Notes: generated by a model not told the origin, from the sequence alone. Shown: positions 43,624-54,768, counted from the stretch's first letter. The stretch: DNA of 64,000 nucleotides from Eutreptiella sp. 'Long Island Sound 2002' (GCA_964036045.1 OZ038378.1:55673995-55737994); one strand, 5' to 3'. Program-made: numbers and translations.

Positions 43624-44545
43624 CGGGCTTATACAATATGGCCTTGTTTCACCGATGGGGGCCCGGTTACCCCAGTTCAAGCTGGTACTTTCACCGGTGA
43701 GAGTGGTGAACATAATATAATGTACAGACAGCGCTGGCGGTCTGGTTGGGGATCCACGTGTGTCTGCATGGTGTTTTTAGACCAGTCGACCATTCAGACG
43801 TCCCAGCATCCTCCCAGTACTCCTGGAACCCTGCACAGCCTTGTGTGGTGGGTTGCCTCAGCCGCCGGTGACTCTTTCGGCACGGTTGTGCATCCGGACT
43901 GCTTCTCAAAATTGCTGGGACGCCCCCTGGGTATTACAGCATATTAGATTGCATTCATGTCTGCATATAGGGCTGCCTTGCTGCTGCAGGGAGTAGGGGA
44001 GTACAGAAACAACCATCACAGGCCTCGATTTCAGTGGACAAAGCCAATAGAACTGCATGTATGGTATGGGTATGTTTAACCAGTTGAACTAGTTCAACCT
44101 GGTAGTTGAACCAGTTGCAAATAGGTACTTGAATCACAGGGCCGGAGTAGTACATCTTGGTGGACAATCAAGAAACCTTTCGATTTCCAGTGCACCAAGA
44201 GGTTTTCATGGTCCCATGAAATGGCTGTTGGGTTGGGCTTTTCTGGAAGGGGGGGGGTTGCCGCTGGGTGCACCCAAACCATCAGTGTCTCAAATCTGGG
44301 CTTCATAGCCAGTGGTGAAAGGTGGTACCTGAACTTGGGATGGCATCACATCTCAGGCAACTCCTTAAATGTGATTGCAAGGGAAGGGGTTGCGAATGGA
44401 GAAACCTCGAATGGCTTTTTGCAACAGTATGGCAGGACAGGTTCAATGTAAATGGCATGTAGGCACCTGAAACGCTCTGAATTTGTGACTTGCAGGTGTG
44501 CATGGAAAGTAATAGTGAAAGGTGGTACTTGAACTAGTTTTCACT
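43624..44545. repeat. Right cluster of Z palindromic motifs
   Basis: Motif copies: GCTGGTACTTTCACCGGTGAG near 43,680, CAGTTGAACTAGTTCAACC-type palindrome near 44,082, GGTAGTTGAACCAG near 44,101, TGGTGAAAGGTGGTACC at 44,313 and TAGTGAAAGGTGGTACTT at 44,513. No gene recognised; a plus open frame at 44,221-44,451 is unremarkable. Confidence 0.55.
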
Positions 44546-45956
44546 AACCCTTAAATATCTTGTCAAAAGTGGGCACCAGGGGTGCCTTTCCTAGTTTAAC
44601 CCACATCATCGAACCATCACGTGACTCAACCAGTAGGTGAGCTCCTCCTGGGCTTACCTACCTTACTCACCACGCACCATGTGAATGCGGAAGAGATCAC
44701 GAACGCAAGGACAACCGTAAGCGTTTAAACAACCCTACGGCGAGTTGTAAACAACCCTAAACGATTAATGCATCATACGTCATGCATGCCCTTCTTACCT
44801 TGTTTCCTGCAGAAGAAGGACAGGAATGGCGAACAACAGCACAGCGCAAAACAAGCCTACGCGTTCTGAGCAACCCTACTTTACCGCTACGGCAACACGA
44901 ACACGAGCAAGCATTTTCCTTTCTGACCTGTGAAGAGAAGAGAAGGGTGGATTGCGGCACGGGTAAAGCGCCACAACGTGTAAATGCCTAGATTAGGCAC
45001 GTGCATCGCAAGCACAGCGCATACACTAACCCTACGTGCGCGCTGTGTGCTCCATTCGTTTCACATACCTGTTATTTCCGTTTTGACCTGTGCAGAGCGA
45101 AGGAAGTGAACACCCGAACCCCCAACGAACGCAACGGTGACAACCCTAGCGTTTTGACGAAACAACCACCACCAACGCAATGCATGCGTGAGACATGACA
45201 CTAACATACCTGAGAGTTTGGTTGTCCACCTGCTCTGTTGTGTGGGATTCTGTCCAATACCTTTTCCTAAGATTTATAAAATTTCTGATGCAACTGTGCA
45301 AAAACCTCTTTTAAAAGCTTTAAAAACCACGGCTCATACTTTCTTTTTCGGGAGCCGTTTATGCTTGTGCAACTTTTTTTGGGAGTGCACTCCTGTTGCG
45401 CTTGTCTTCGACTTTAGGTTTTAGTCTCACAATGACGATTTCTATCGTCGCTTCGTCGATTTTTAGCGATTTGACTTCTTGAATCGCTAACCCTTTCGCT
45501 AAACCACAGGATTCACTCCCTGTTGGTTCCATTTTATATTTTTCTCAGCTCGTGGAGTTTTTTGCCCTCCATTGGGAGTATTGCTCCGCCCTGGCCCCTG
45601 GTCAGGACGTTTACTAAAACGCTGTTTATACAGTGATTGCCGTCCGCATTAGAGCGTTCGACGGTACCCTGGTGGGCAAGTATGTGTGCCCTAGGGAGGG
45701 AGTGCTGGGTTCAAACCCCACTTCCCCGTAATTTTTACCAAACGCTTTTGCCGCACGCTGGCGCCTTTTGAGGAATGCCCCATGGAAGGGACATAATTCA
45801 CGGTACAATACAATGTTTCTCAAGGGTACCTAGGGTGTGATAGGCTTCTATGAACTGAAGGGAATGTCTTTGGCTGGTTTAATGCATTTTCTGAGGTTAT
45901 TTCCGGGACATTTGAGCCTTTTTCCTTGGTCCTACTAGCTTGATCAACTATTACTC
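44546..45956. other. 3' region of R, continued
   Basis: No gene recognised. The match of 44,641-44,672 to the 3' region of R2 (30,721-30,752 inverted) supports its belonging to R. The region 45,640-45,730 includes a B-box-like GGGTTCAAACCCC and could be a tRNA-derived remnant, but no full cloverleaf folds. Confidence 0.45.
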
Positions 45957-45964
45957 CAGGGGGA
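45957..45964 (+). promoter_or_regulatory. Polypurine tract of R
   Basis: CAGGGGGA directly precedes the 3' LTR start AGTATGAAAAG at 45,965, the position where plus-strand synthesis is primed. Confidence 0.7.
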
Positions 45965-46569
45965 AGTATGAAAAGTTCACTGCCATGTCCTTTTTGGAGG
46001 ACCTGATCCAGGCCAAGCCCCCCCTAAAACCCTTTTGTTGATGCTGAGACTAACTGAATCATTTTTATCCCTCTTGTGAAATTTAAAGTACACTTTCTCA
46101 AAGTAAATAGGGTTATAACCCTAACCCCCCATGAAGTTCACCCCTACCACTCAACTGAGCGGAGGTATCTTCTTTCATGGAGGTTGTACCGAAATAAAGT
46201 AGGCACTTCATGCCTAAGGCCTTGTAGGTTAAGCCTAGTGGGCCCCCAACTCAAGACCTCTATACTCAATTCATTCTACCACTTATTGTGGTTCTACGTT
46301 TGAACTGTTTCTGAAATCAGTTGCTTGGCCAGAGTCATGCCAGTTTTCACATAAAAATCATTTGTTTTATCCAATTGTGATTGACTCTTGTACTCTGGCC
46401 TGCTTTGTCTATCTGCAGCCCTTCTGTGATACACTAGATTCCAAAACTATTCATTGATTCAATCCACATCTTGTTCTTGCTCTACTTGCTGCTTTGGTTC
46501 TGTTTTTCAACACCAAAACCTGCAGGATTTTATCAAACCTATTAGGGCACTAATCAAGGACATCTTTCT
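45965..46569 (+). repeat. 3' LTR of R
   Basis: Matches 3,114-3,719 nearly end to end, ending CATCTTTCT. It is followed by the second TSD copy AAACC (46,570-46,574) and then by the missing end of element X. Confidence 0.88.
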
Positions 46570-46574
46570 AAACC

Positions 46575-46581
46575 AATTACA
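46575..46581 (+). mobile_element. Displaced last 7 bases of element X
   Basis: AATTACA, preceded by the TSD AAACC, reproduces the end of the X LTR at 653-664 (AAACCAATTACA). It is followed by GTG and the upstream half of the integrase split by X. Confidence 0.75.
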
Positions 46582-46911
46582 GTGTCGGTCCACATACAGG
46601 ACCACACAATCGAAAACTTCTTTTCCGATATGTACTTCGCGCATGGAGAAGACATCCATGGCCACACTCTCCATGGCCTGGTCAGAAATCGGCGTGCATT
46701 CGGCTTCCCCCCGGACATTCCAATTGTCAGGATTGCAGGCCTGACAGACCGAGCAACCGTTCTTGACCTGCTTGATGGCATTGTAGAGGCTGATCTCATG
46801 GACCTCGAACTGGCGCTGCATGTCAATGGCTTGCTTGCTAACCCCTCGGTGCATCACGTGGTGGTGCCAAGCTTCACATACCTCAAGCACCCGGGACTCC
46901 GGTACTAGCAA
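46582..46911 (-). pseudogene. Ty3/gypsy integrase, first part (zinc domain and core start)
   Basis: The minus strand from 46,911 encodes EAWHHHVMHRGVSKQAID, then KQVKNGCSVCQACNPD, the H-H-C-C zinc-binding domain of retroelement integrases, then ESVAMDVFSMREVHIGKEVF with the first catalytic Asp, and VLYVDRH. It stops at the X/R junction; the codons continue at 350 (SDYGVAVP). The upstream pol portion is missing to the right of 46,911. Confidence 0.85.
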
Positions 46912-47129
46912 ACTTTTCGGGCTTGAATAGGTGAATAGTTAACGCCGTAAGCACCGTACCGAGCTCAGGAGTATAACACCGTGCCTCTCGCCCTCTAACA
47001 CGCCGTATAGGTAAAGAAAAACGCTTCGCGAGCGGCGCGTAAAAACCGAAAAATAGATTTCTAACACGCCACGCCCTCCGTCTCGCACTCTTTCTCTTCC
47101 TTTGTCCTTCTCCATGTACCTCCCCACCC

Positions 47130-47620
47130 ACCTTTGTGCCCATTAAGACACACTTACTCTTGGGCGTTGCAAAAAACAAAGAGTCCACAAACCAAAGAGT
47201 GAGTAGCATATGCCGCCATACATGCATTAAGAAAAGCTTACTCTTGGGCGTCGCAAAAAACAAAGAGTCCAAGACATAAAGAATAAGTAGCATGTCATGA
47301 ATGCATTAAACAAACACGCCTACTCTTGGGCATCGCAAAATACAAAGAGTCCGCAAACCAACGATTAAGTAGCATATGCCGCCATGCAAGCATTAAGACA
47401 CGCTTACTCTTGGGCGTCGCACAACACAAAGAGTCCATGACATAAAGAATAAGTAGCATGTCATGAATGCATTAAGCAAACACGCCTACTGTTGGGCGTC
47501 GCAAAATGCAAAGAGTCCACAAACCAACAAGTAAATAGCATACACCGCCATGCATGCATTAAGACACGCTTACTCTTGGGCGTCGCCAAAACCAAAGAGT
47601 CCAGGACGGGAAGAATAACT
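47130..47620. repeat. Tandem array with 83-bp period in alternating (dimeric) form
   Basis: Six copies of CTTACTCTTGGGCGTCGCAA and AAAGAGTCC start near 47,153, 47,237, 47,319, 47,402, 47,484 and 47,567. Alternate copies carry CATATGCCGCCATGCATGCA or CATGTCATGAATGCA, so the higher-order unit is about 166 bp. Confidence 0.85.
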
Positions 47621-47799
47621 AAGACACCATAGGAAGCCGGACACCTTGGTGGCCGGGATGCCAGTGGCGAGTTCGCTGCGGCGTTCCCCACGGTGTCTAA
47701 CCATGTGTAAACAAAAACAAAGAGTCCGCAACGTCGCTGCAACGGTATGGCGCACGCGAGCACGCACCCACACCCACACTGCACACACCACGCAACACC

Positions 47800-50440
47800 C
47801 TGAGCACGCACACCGGTGAACAGGAGCCACGTGGCCCAGGACACCGCACACAACACACAACACACCGAACAAGCCCACAGCACGCCGGTGAACGGGAGCC
47901 ACGGGGCCCAGGACACCGAACAAGCGACACAACACACGCCACGCGGGCACACCGGTGAACGGGAGCCAAGTGGCCCGGGACACCGCACACACCACGCAAC
48001 ACACAACACAGGCGCGCCGGTGACCGGGAGCCAAGAGACCCAGGTCACCAAACACAAAACACCGCACACCGAGCGCGCACACCGGTGAACAGGAGCCACG
48101 AGGCCCAGGACACCGCACAAACCACACAACACACTGCACAAGCACATCGGTGAACCGGAGCCAAGCGGCCCAGGACACCGCCCACACAACACCACACACC
48201 GGGCGTGCGCACCGGTGAACAGGGGCGGGGAGGCCGAGAACACCGCACACGCAACACCACACACCGGACACCACGCACACCGCAACACACTGCGACACCG
48301 GAGAACACGAACCAAGTGTCCCAGGACACCACACACACAACACAACACACACCACACGAGCACACCAGCACAAAAGGGCCAAAAGGCCCAGGAGACCGCA
48401 CACACGACACCGCACACAGAGCGGGCACGCTGGAGGACAGGAGCCAGGAAGCCCAGAACACGGCACAAACGACACAACACAACGGGCACGCGCACCAGAG
48501 AACAGGAGCCAAGAGGCCAAGGACACCGCACACACAACACCGCAAACAAAGCGCGCACACCGGTGATCCGGAGGTAAGGGGCCCAGGACGCCGTACACAC
48601 GACACAACACACCGGAGCAGGCACACAGGTGAACAGGAGCCAAGCGGCCCAGGACACCGCGCACACAACACCACACACAGAGCGTGCGCACCGGTGAACA
48701 GGAGCCAGGAGGCCGAGGACACCGTACACGCAACACCACACACAGAGCGTGCACACCGGTGAACAGGAGCCAGGAGGCCCAGGACGCCGTACACGCAACA
48801 CCAAACACAGAGCGTGCACACGGGTGAACAGGAGCCAGGAGGCCCAGGACACCGTACACGCAACACCACACACAGAGCGTGCACACCGGTGAACAGGAGC
48901 CAGGAGGCCCAAGACACCGTGCGCACAACACCACAGACAGAGCGTGCACACCGGTGAACAGGAGCCAGGAGGCCCAGGACGCCGTACGGGCAACACCACA
49001 CACAGAGCGTGCACACCGGTGACCAGGAGCCAGGAGGCCAAGGACACCGTACACGCAACACCACACACAGAGCGTGCACACCGGTGAACAGGAGCCAGGA
49101 GGCCCAGGACGCCGTACACCCAACACCACGCACAGAGCGTGCACACCGGTGAACAGGAGCCAGGAGGCTCAGGACATCGTACACGCGACACCACACACAG
49201 AGCGTGCACACCGGTGAACAGGAGCCGGGAGTCGCAGGACACCGTACACGCAACAGCACACACAGAGCGTGCACACCGGTGATCAGGAGCCAGGAGGCCC
49301 AGGACACCGTACACGCAACACCACGCACAGAGCGTGCACACCGGTGAACAGGAGCCAAGCTGCCCAGGACACCGTACACGCAACACCACACAGAGAGCGT
49401 GCACACCGGTGAACAGGAGCCAGGAGGCCCAGGACACTGTATACGCAACACCACACACAGAGCGTGCACACCGGTGAACAGGAGCCAGGAGGCCCAGGAC
49501 ATTGTACACACAACACCACACACAGAGCTTGCACACCGGTGAACAGGAGCCAGGAGGCCCAGGACGCCGTACACGCAACACCACACACAGAGCGTGCACA
49601 CCGGTGAACAGGAGCCAGGAGGCCCAGGACACTGTACACGCAACACCACACACAGAGCTTGCACACCGGTGAACAGGAGCCAGGAGGCCCAGGACACCGT
49701 ACACGCAACACCACACACAGAGCGTGCACACCGGTGAACAAGAGCCAGGAGGCCCAGGACACCGTATACGCAACACCACACACAGAGCGTGCACACCGGT
49801 GAACAGGAGCCAGGAGGCCAAGGACACCGTACACACAACACCACACACAGAGCGTGCACACCGGTGAACAGGAGCCAGGAGGCCCAGGACACCGTACACG
49901 CAAAACCACGCACAGAGCGTGCACACCGGTGAACAGGAGCCAGGAGGCCCAGGACACAGTACACGCAACACTAAACACAGAGCGTGCACACCGGTGAACA
50001 GGAGCCAGCAGGCCCAGGACACCGTACACACAACACCACACACAGGGCGTGCACACCGGTGAACAGGAGCCAGGAGGCCCAGGACACCGTACACACAACA
50101 CCACACACAGAGCGTGCACACCGGTGAACAGGAGCCAGGAGGCCAAGGACACCGTACACACAACACCACACACAGAGCGTGCACACCGGTGAACAGGAGC
50201 CAGGAGGCCCAGGACACCGTACACGCAACACCACACACAGAGCGTGCACACCGGTGAACAGGAGCCAGGAGGCCCGGGACACCGTACACACAACACCACA
50301 CACAGAGCGTACACACCGGTGAACAGGAGCCAAGCGGCCAAGGACACCGCGCACGCACCACCACACACAGGGCATGCACGCTGGTGAACAGGAGCCAGGA
50401 GGCCCAGGACACCGTACACACGGCACGGCACACCACACGA
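47800..50440. repeat. 65-bp GC-rich minisatellite, about 40 copies
   Basis: The unit contains GAGCGTGCACACCGGTGAAC, AGGAGCCAGGAGGCCCAGGA and CACCGTACACGCAACACCAC. The central part (about 48,680-50,320) is highly regular with a strict 65-bp step; the left third is more diverged. Because 65 is not a multiple of three and the unit lacks stops on the minus strand, all three minus frames stay open for kilobases, giving spurious Cys/Trp/Val-rich ORFs including one from 47,461 to 50,925. Confidence 0.92.
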
Positions 50441-50929
50441 GCAACCCTCCCCCAAAACGAACCCAGCCCATGCCGCCCTGCAGGAAAGAAACACCATGTC
50501 AGACCACCAAGACCAACCATCCAGCCAAGGCCAACCCAGCGGGTACAAAGAGGGTAGGCAGGCAGGGCAGGCCGGCGAAAAGGGACGAAGGGACAAGGCG
50601 GGGAAGGCGAGGGGAGAGGAACCAACCCCCCCCCCCCAACGTACACACAACCCACAGCCGCGCACCGGGCCGCAGCCGGGCGCCAACAGGGCCCGCCATG
50701 GAGCCAAACGGGCCCGCCAGAGAGAGGGTGTGTCCCCGCGGCTGCGCAACAGCACGCCCGGGCAAGGAGTGCGCGCCACACGCAGGCCAAGCAGGGCACA
50801 CACGCAGCACCGCACGCCAGCACGCACCACGGTACAAAACACGACACCACCACGGCAAACACCCACGCCCGACGACGAACGAGCCGCCAAGAACAAGTCC
50901 AAGCCCCGCAGTCCCCACAGCGCAACAGC

Positions 50930-51275
50930 CGCCGTCCGGATGGACGTGTGTGCGCCCGGCAGGGTACCCAACCCCTGCCGGCTACGAAACAGCTGCGGTC
51001 CGGACGGACGTTCGTCGCCCGGCAGTGAACCCAGCCCCTGCCGGCTACGAAACAGCCGCCGTCCGGATGGACGTGTGTGCGCCCGGCAGTGAACCCAGCC
51101 CCTGCCGGCTACAAAACAGCCGCCGTCCGGACGGACGTGTGCGCGCCCGGCAGTGAACCCAGCCCCTGCCGGCTACGAAACAGCCGCCGTCCGGAGGGAC
51201 GTGTGTGCGCCCGGCAGTGAACCCAGCCCCTGCCGGCTACGGAACAGCCGCCGTCCGGAGGGACGGGTGAGCACC
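50930..51275. repeat. 64-bp tandem repeat upstream of the LINE
   Basis: Five to six copies of a unit with GCCGCCGTCCGGATGGACGT, GTGTGCGCCCGGCAGTGAAC and CCAGCCCCTGCCGGCTACGA; GTCCGG recurs at about 50,934, 50,998, 51,061, 51,125, 51,189 and 51,253. The location upstream of the LINE ORFs recalls the 5' promoter monomers of some LINEs. Confidence 0.85.
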
Positions 51276-53588
51276 CGGCGGGCACGCACTGCCTGCTGGA
51301 CGGGCTACGGGACAACCGGGCCCGCGCCACCCGGAGGGGCGAGTGCCCAGTTTTCGCAAACCACACGCCCAACGGTACCACACCCAACACCACCCGCAAT
51401 GACACACGATTACCACTACCATACACGCCCACCCGCCACCACATACCCAAGGCCCATCATCAGGGCCGCCCACGGACACCACGACCACCAAGCAGTCCAG
51501 CCACAACCACCACCACCACCCAGCCCACACCGGCCCGACCACACCCGCCACCAGCCGGCCACACACGTCAGAGAACCCACCACAACCGCCCTCACCATCA
51601 TCAGAGTTGCCAGCGGCGCCACTACCCGTAGCATCACCCACAACACCCCCCCCCGCCATGGACGCCGCTTACGTCACCATCACCCCTGACAACGCCTACA
51701 ACACCCATCGCCATCGGCATCACCAGCGACGCCACCACCCACTACACTCCTCACCGTGAGCGCCACCGGCGTCCCCATCGCCCGTTGCACCACATGCAAC
51801 ACCCTCGCCACCGGCACCATCAGCCTCTCAAACGCCCGTCACCCGCAACACCCTCCCCCGCCGTCGGCATCACCAACAACACCATCACCCGATCCACCAC
51901 CTGCGGCACCAACGCCACCATTGCCCGTTGCACCAACGGCAACCCCCCCTCCAGCCCCCCGCCACCCGTTCCCAGCGCGGCACCTACGGCACACACCGGC
52001 CTCACCGTCACCCGGTGCATCGCCTGCGTCACCCTCACCATCGGCACCACCGACGACACCACCGCCCACAGCACCCCCAGCACCACCCTACGCAAGGACA
52101 GTACCAGCGGCGCCACCAGCCGGCACACCACCTGCAACACCCACATCAACATCGCCACCACCCATGACATCACCCGCAGCGCCCTCACCATCAACGTCAC
52201 CTGCAGCAACCTCACCGCCGACATCACCAGTTCCGCCACCACCCAGAGCACGACCTACAGCGACCACCGGAGCCGCAGGCCCCCCCCCAGGCGCCCGCCC
52301 CGTCACCTATGACACCATCAGCGTCACCAACCTGTCGTCGCCCGGCGCATCACCTGAAGCACCCGCGTCAACAACACCAACCTGTTTCGACGCCTACAGC
52401 AACCCCCCCGTAGGCGCCACCAGCATCTCCTCCACCCATTGCATCGCCCACAGTGCCCCAGCCCTACCCACCGCGCCTTCGGCGCACACATACCCGACAC
52501 CCACACAAACCAGCCACGCCCACACTGCCCACCACCCCATCAGCCCACGCCATGAACACACCCACACGCACGCCCGCGGCGGCCACGCCACCCAGGCACT
52601 ACCCAGGAGCCGCGACCACCCACGCAAGCGCCACGCCACCACTGCCGCCAACCACCCGCCGGCAGCACCCCCTGGACCGGCGCCCTGGAAACCGGAAGCC
52701 TGGGGGCCGGCGCACACACAGGGAACCCAGAGCGCGACAGCCACCCGACTCCCGTCCTTCACGACACCCACGCCCACACCAGCGCCGGCACCGGCACACA
52801 CCCACACCCACGCACAGCACAGAAAAAGGCCGCACCCCAGCCACCCCCCCCCCCCCCCGAAAAAAAAAACAAAAAAAAAGCAAAACAAGCAAGCAAAGAG
52901 AGAGGAGCAAGGGAAAGGCAGAGGAAGAGACCGTGGGGAGAGCAGAAGGCAAACACGCAGGCCCACACACGCGCGCCCCCCCTCCCCAGCCAACCCGACC
53001 CCGCATGTCCCGCACCCTCCCAGGAACCGCCAAGCCCAAGACCACCCCCCAGGCACCACCACAACAGACAACCATGAGGAGCTGCCGAGGACGACACACG
53101 ACGCACCGCCGCCAACCACACGGACAACACCGACACAAGCCCCACCCCCACAACCCACCGCAACCCCCGCTGCGGCGCGCCAACACACAATGGTGCCCCC
53201 ATGGATGCGGTACGACCCAAAAACAACCTTCAGCCAGCCGACCAGAGACCACCACGGGACGCACCAAGGGAACACCGCGAAAGACCCACCCACAGTGAGG
53301 CCCCGACACCCGCTACCAGCCGGCAGCCTACCACGGGCCCACCCCACACCCGAGCACATAGCCCGCCCCCCACGGTGAAAACAATACACCCCAGCCACAC
53401 ACCGCCAATCACCACCTGCGGGCGCCGCAACGGGGCCACAACACGCCCGAGATGCCGCGACCCACCAACCCGCGGACCCCGCAAACGCAATAGCCCGCGC
53501 GTGGCCCAAACACGGCGCTCCCCACACCACTGGGCCCACTCAACGGTGGGCTGGCACCCTCAAGCACCACACGACCACACCCCCCAGG
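51276..53588. other. C-rich low-complexity leader
   Basis: CACCACC/ACC-rich DNA in which several frames of both strands are open. The longest plus frame (51,756-53,378, 540 codons) is a Pro/Thr/His-rich string with no domain. I treat it as untranslated leader or a disordered ORF of the LINE. A C-run followed by an A-rich stretch lies at 52,848-52,900. Confidence 0.5.
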
Positions 53589-54737
53589 TTGCGACACTCC
53601 AGTCCCACACACCCCGCCCCAGGGGACCCCAGGCCCCACGCCACACCGACCCCGCACGGCCCACATACTGAAACACGCCAGGAGGACGACCAACAGACCG
53701 CGTTGGGCTGCCCCACACCGCCAGAGGACCAGCCACGGGCGGCAACCCGCCCCACCAGACCTGGACACAGTGCCCGCGCCACGCCGCCTCCGCACCCAAC
53801 TCCACCGGCACCACCCCTGGAAACCCCGCACACCTCACGCCAGCTCAACGCGCACCACCGGCCACAACCCGAACCGCACACAGGGGCAACACGACCGGCC
53901 AGGACAGTCACCAGCGAGCAGCCACACACCAAAACCACGCCAAGCGGCGCGCTTCCCCGAACACCGGCGCATGACCCCGCACCGGCCGCCGCACGTGCCC
54001 CGAGCACCAGCATCACACGCCCACCGTGCCATGAAGCAGCATCCCAACACGTGAACACACACGATGACCCCATGGCCCTGGACATGGACAGCCTGCTGGA
54101 GCTGGAGCTCCAACACACGGAAGACACAGAGCATCATATGGACCTCACCCCGCCAGAGCTCGAGCCCGCAGCAAGCGACCCCGCGGACCCCAGCCCGCAT
54201 AATGGCCCCCCGCGCCCCCCCCCCCGCGAGCGGGCGCCCTGGACACACCTGTCCAACGCCCTGCGGCGCCACCACCCCACCCACGAAGCCAGCAAAGGCC
54301 CCGCCGAGTACTGGGCGTCCCTCGAGCACGACCTGCCCGACGTCACGGGGCCGGGGCTCCACGGGTACACCACCGCCCCCCCCTCTCCAGGCACCCCCAC
54401 ACAAAAATGGGAGGACGAGTACGCCGTCGACGTCACCGACATGATGGCATACGTGGAAAGCGTGGAGGACCGGGAGAACGACACCATCCTCAGCCTCCTC
54501 GCCTACCACAGCTGGAGATGGGGCCACCAAGTTACCCTCCACCAACCGCATAACGGACCCCACCAGTGGTCCCCAGAGCAGACGGCGAAGTGGGACATCG
54601 TCCTCCAACTCACCCTCGAGGGCTTCTACATCCTCACACACAGCGGATTACCCGACGCCACACCCAATGGACAGGCGCTGCCGCTAGCCCAGCCCCAGGA
54701 GGACGACGCAGACGCACCCCCCCCCGGAGGAATGTAA
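53589..54737 (+). CDS. LINE ORF A, ORF1-like, unknown function
   Basis: A 382-codon ORF. The first 160 residues are Pro/Thr/His-rich low-complexity. From about residue 160 composition becomes protein-like: MALDMDSLLELELQHTED, THLSNALRRHHPTHEASK, WEDEYAVDVTDMMAYVESVE, DTILSLLAYHSWRWGHQVTL, KWDIVLQLTLEGFYILTHSG. The real start may be the inner Met near 54,072. No zinc knuckle or RRM seen. The stop is 31 bases before the next ATG. By position it is a candidate RNA-binding ORF1. Confidence 0.55.
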   Translation: MRHSSPTHPAPGDPRPHATPTPHGPHTETRQEDDQQTALGCPTPPEDQPRAATRPTRPGHSARATPPPHPTPPAPPLETPHTSRQLNAHHRPQPEPHTGATRPARTVTSEQPHTKTTPSGALPRTPAHDPAPAAARAPSTSITRPPCHEAASQHVNTHDDPMALDMDSLLELELQHTEDTEHHMDLTPPELEPAASDPADPSPHNGPPRPPPRERAPWTHLSNALRRHHPTHEASKGPAEYWASLEHDLPDVTGPGLHGYTTAPPSPGTPTQKWEDEYAVDVTDMMAYVESVEDRENDTILSLLAYHSWRWGHQVTLHQPHNGPHQWSPEQTAKWDIVLQLTLEGFYILTHSGLPDATPNGQALPLAQPQEDDADAPPPGGM

Positions 54738-54768
54738 TTGGGACCCCCCCAAAGCCACCACCGAACGC

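Larger units (their letters stand above)
22210..44545 (+). mobile_element. Z unit: candidate gene-bearing DNA transposon, split by R2
   Basis: Without R2 (28,249-42,919) this is about 7.7 kb. It holds, all on plus, a transposase-like gene (23,575-25,271), a multi-segment nuclear-type gene (25,696-28,248 continuing 42,925-43,004) and a dioxygenase-like gene (43,026-43,623). Both edges carry inverted versions of one word: TACCTCCTTTCACCA at 22,214-22,228 and TGGTGAAAGGTGGTA at 44,313-44,327 (14 of 15 when reverse complemented), with a further copy at 44,513-44,527. The same palindromic family recurs between its coding segments. Exact ends and TSD were not found, so its status as one mobile unit is inference. 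Confidence 0.5.
3114..46569 (+). mobile_element. Autonomous Ty3/gypsy retrotransposon R, expanded to 43 kb by nested insertions
   Basis: LTRs at 3,114-3,719 and 45,965-46,569 are direct repeats (by eye roughly nine in ten bases alike) starting AGTA[A/T]GAAAA and ending CTTTCT. A primer-binding site for initiator-Met tRNA follows the left LTR, a purine tract precedes the right LTR, and AAACC flanks both ends (3,109-3,113 and 46,570-46,574). Gag and pol run on the plus strand at 3,793-15,011. The rest is 3' region plus nested elements B, hAT, C, Z and R2. The coding region is riddled with stops and frameshifts, so it is an old copy. Confidence 0.85.

Noticed and set aside
45640-45730. A functional tRNA gene
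   Set aside because: A B-box-like word is present but no acceptor stem or complete cloverleaf forms.
47130-47620. CRISPR-like array
   Set aside because: The units are contiguous 83-bp tandem copies with no unique spacers, in a eukaryotic repeat context.
47461-50925. A 1,154-codon minus-strand ORF rich in Cys, Trp and Val
   Set aside because: It is a translation of the 65-bp minisatellite; the same DNA is open in the other two minus frames and the protein simply cycles through three phases of the unit.
51756-53378. A 540-codon Pro/Thr-rich protein gene
   Set aside because: Sequence is ACC/CCA low-complexity and several frames on both strands are equally open; no domain or sustained codon pattern supports it.
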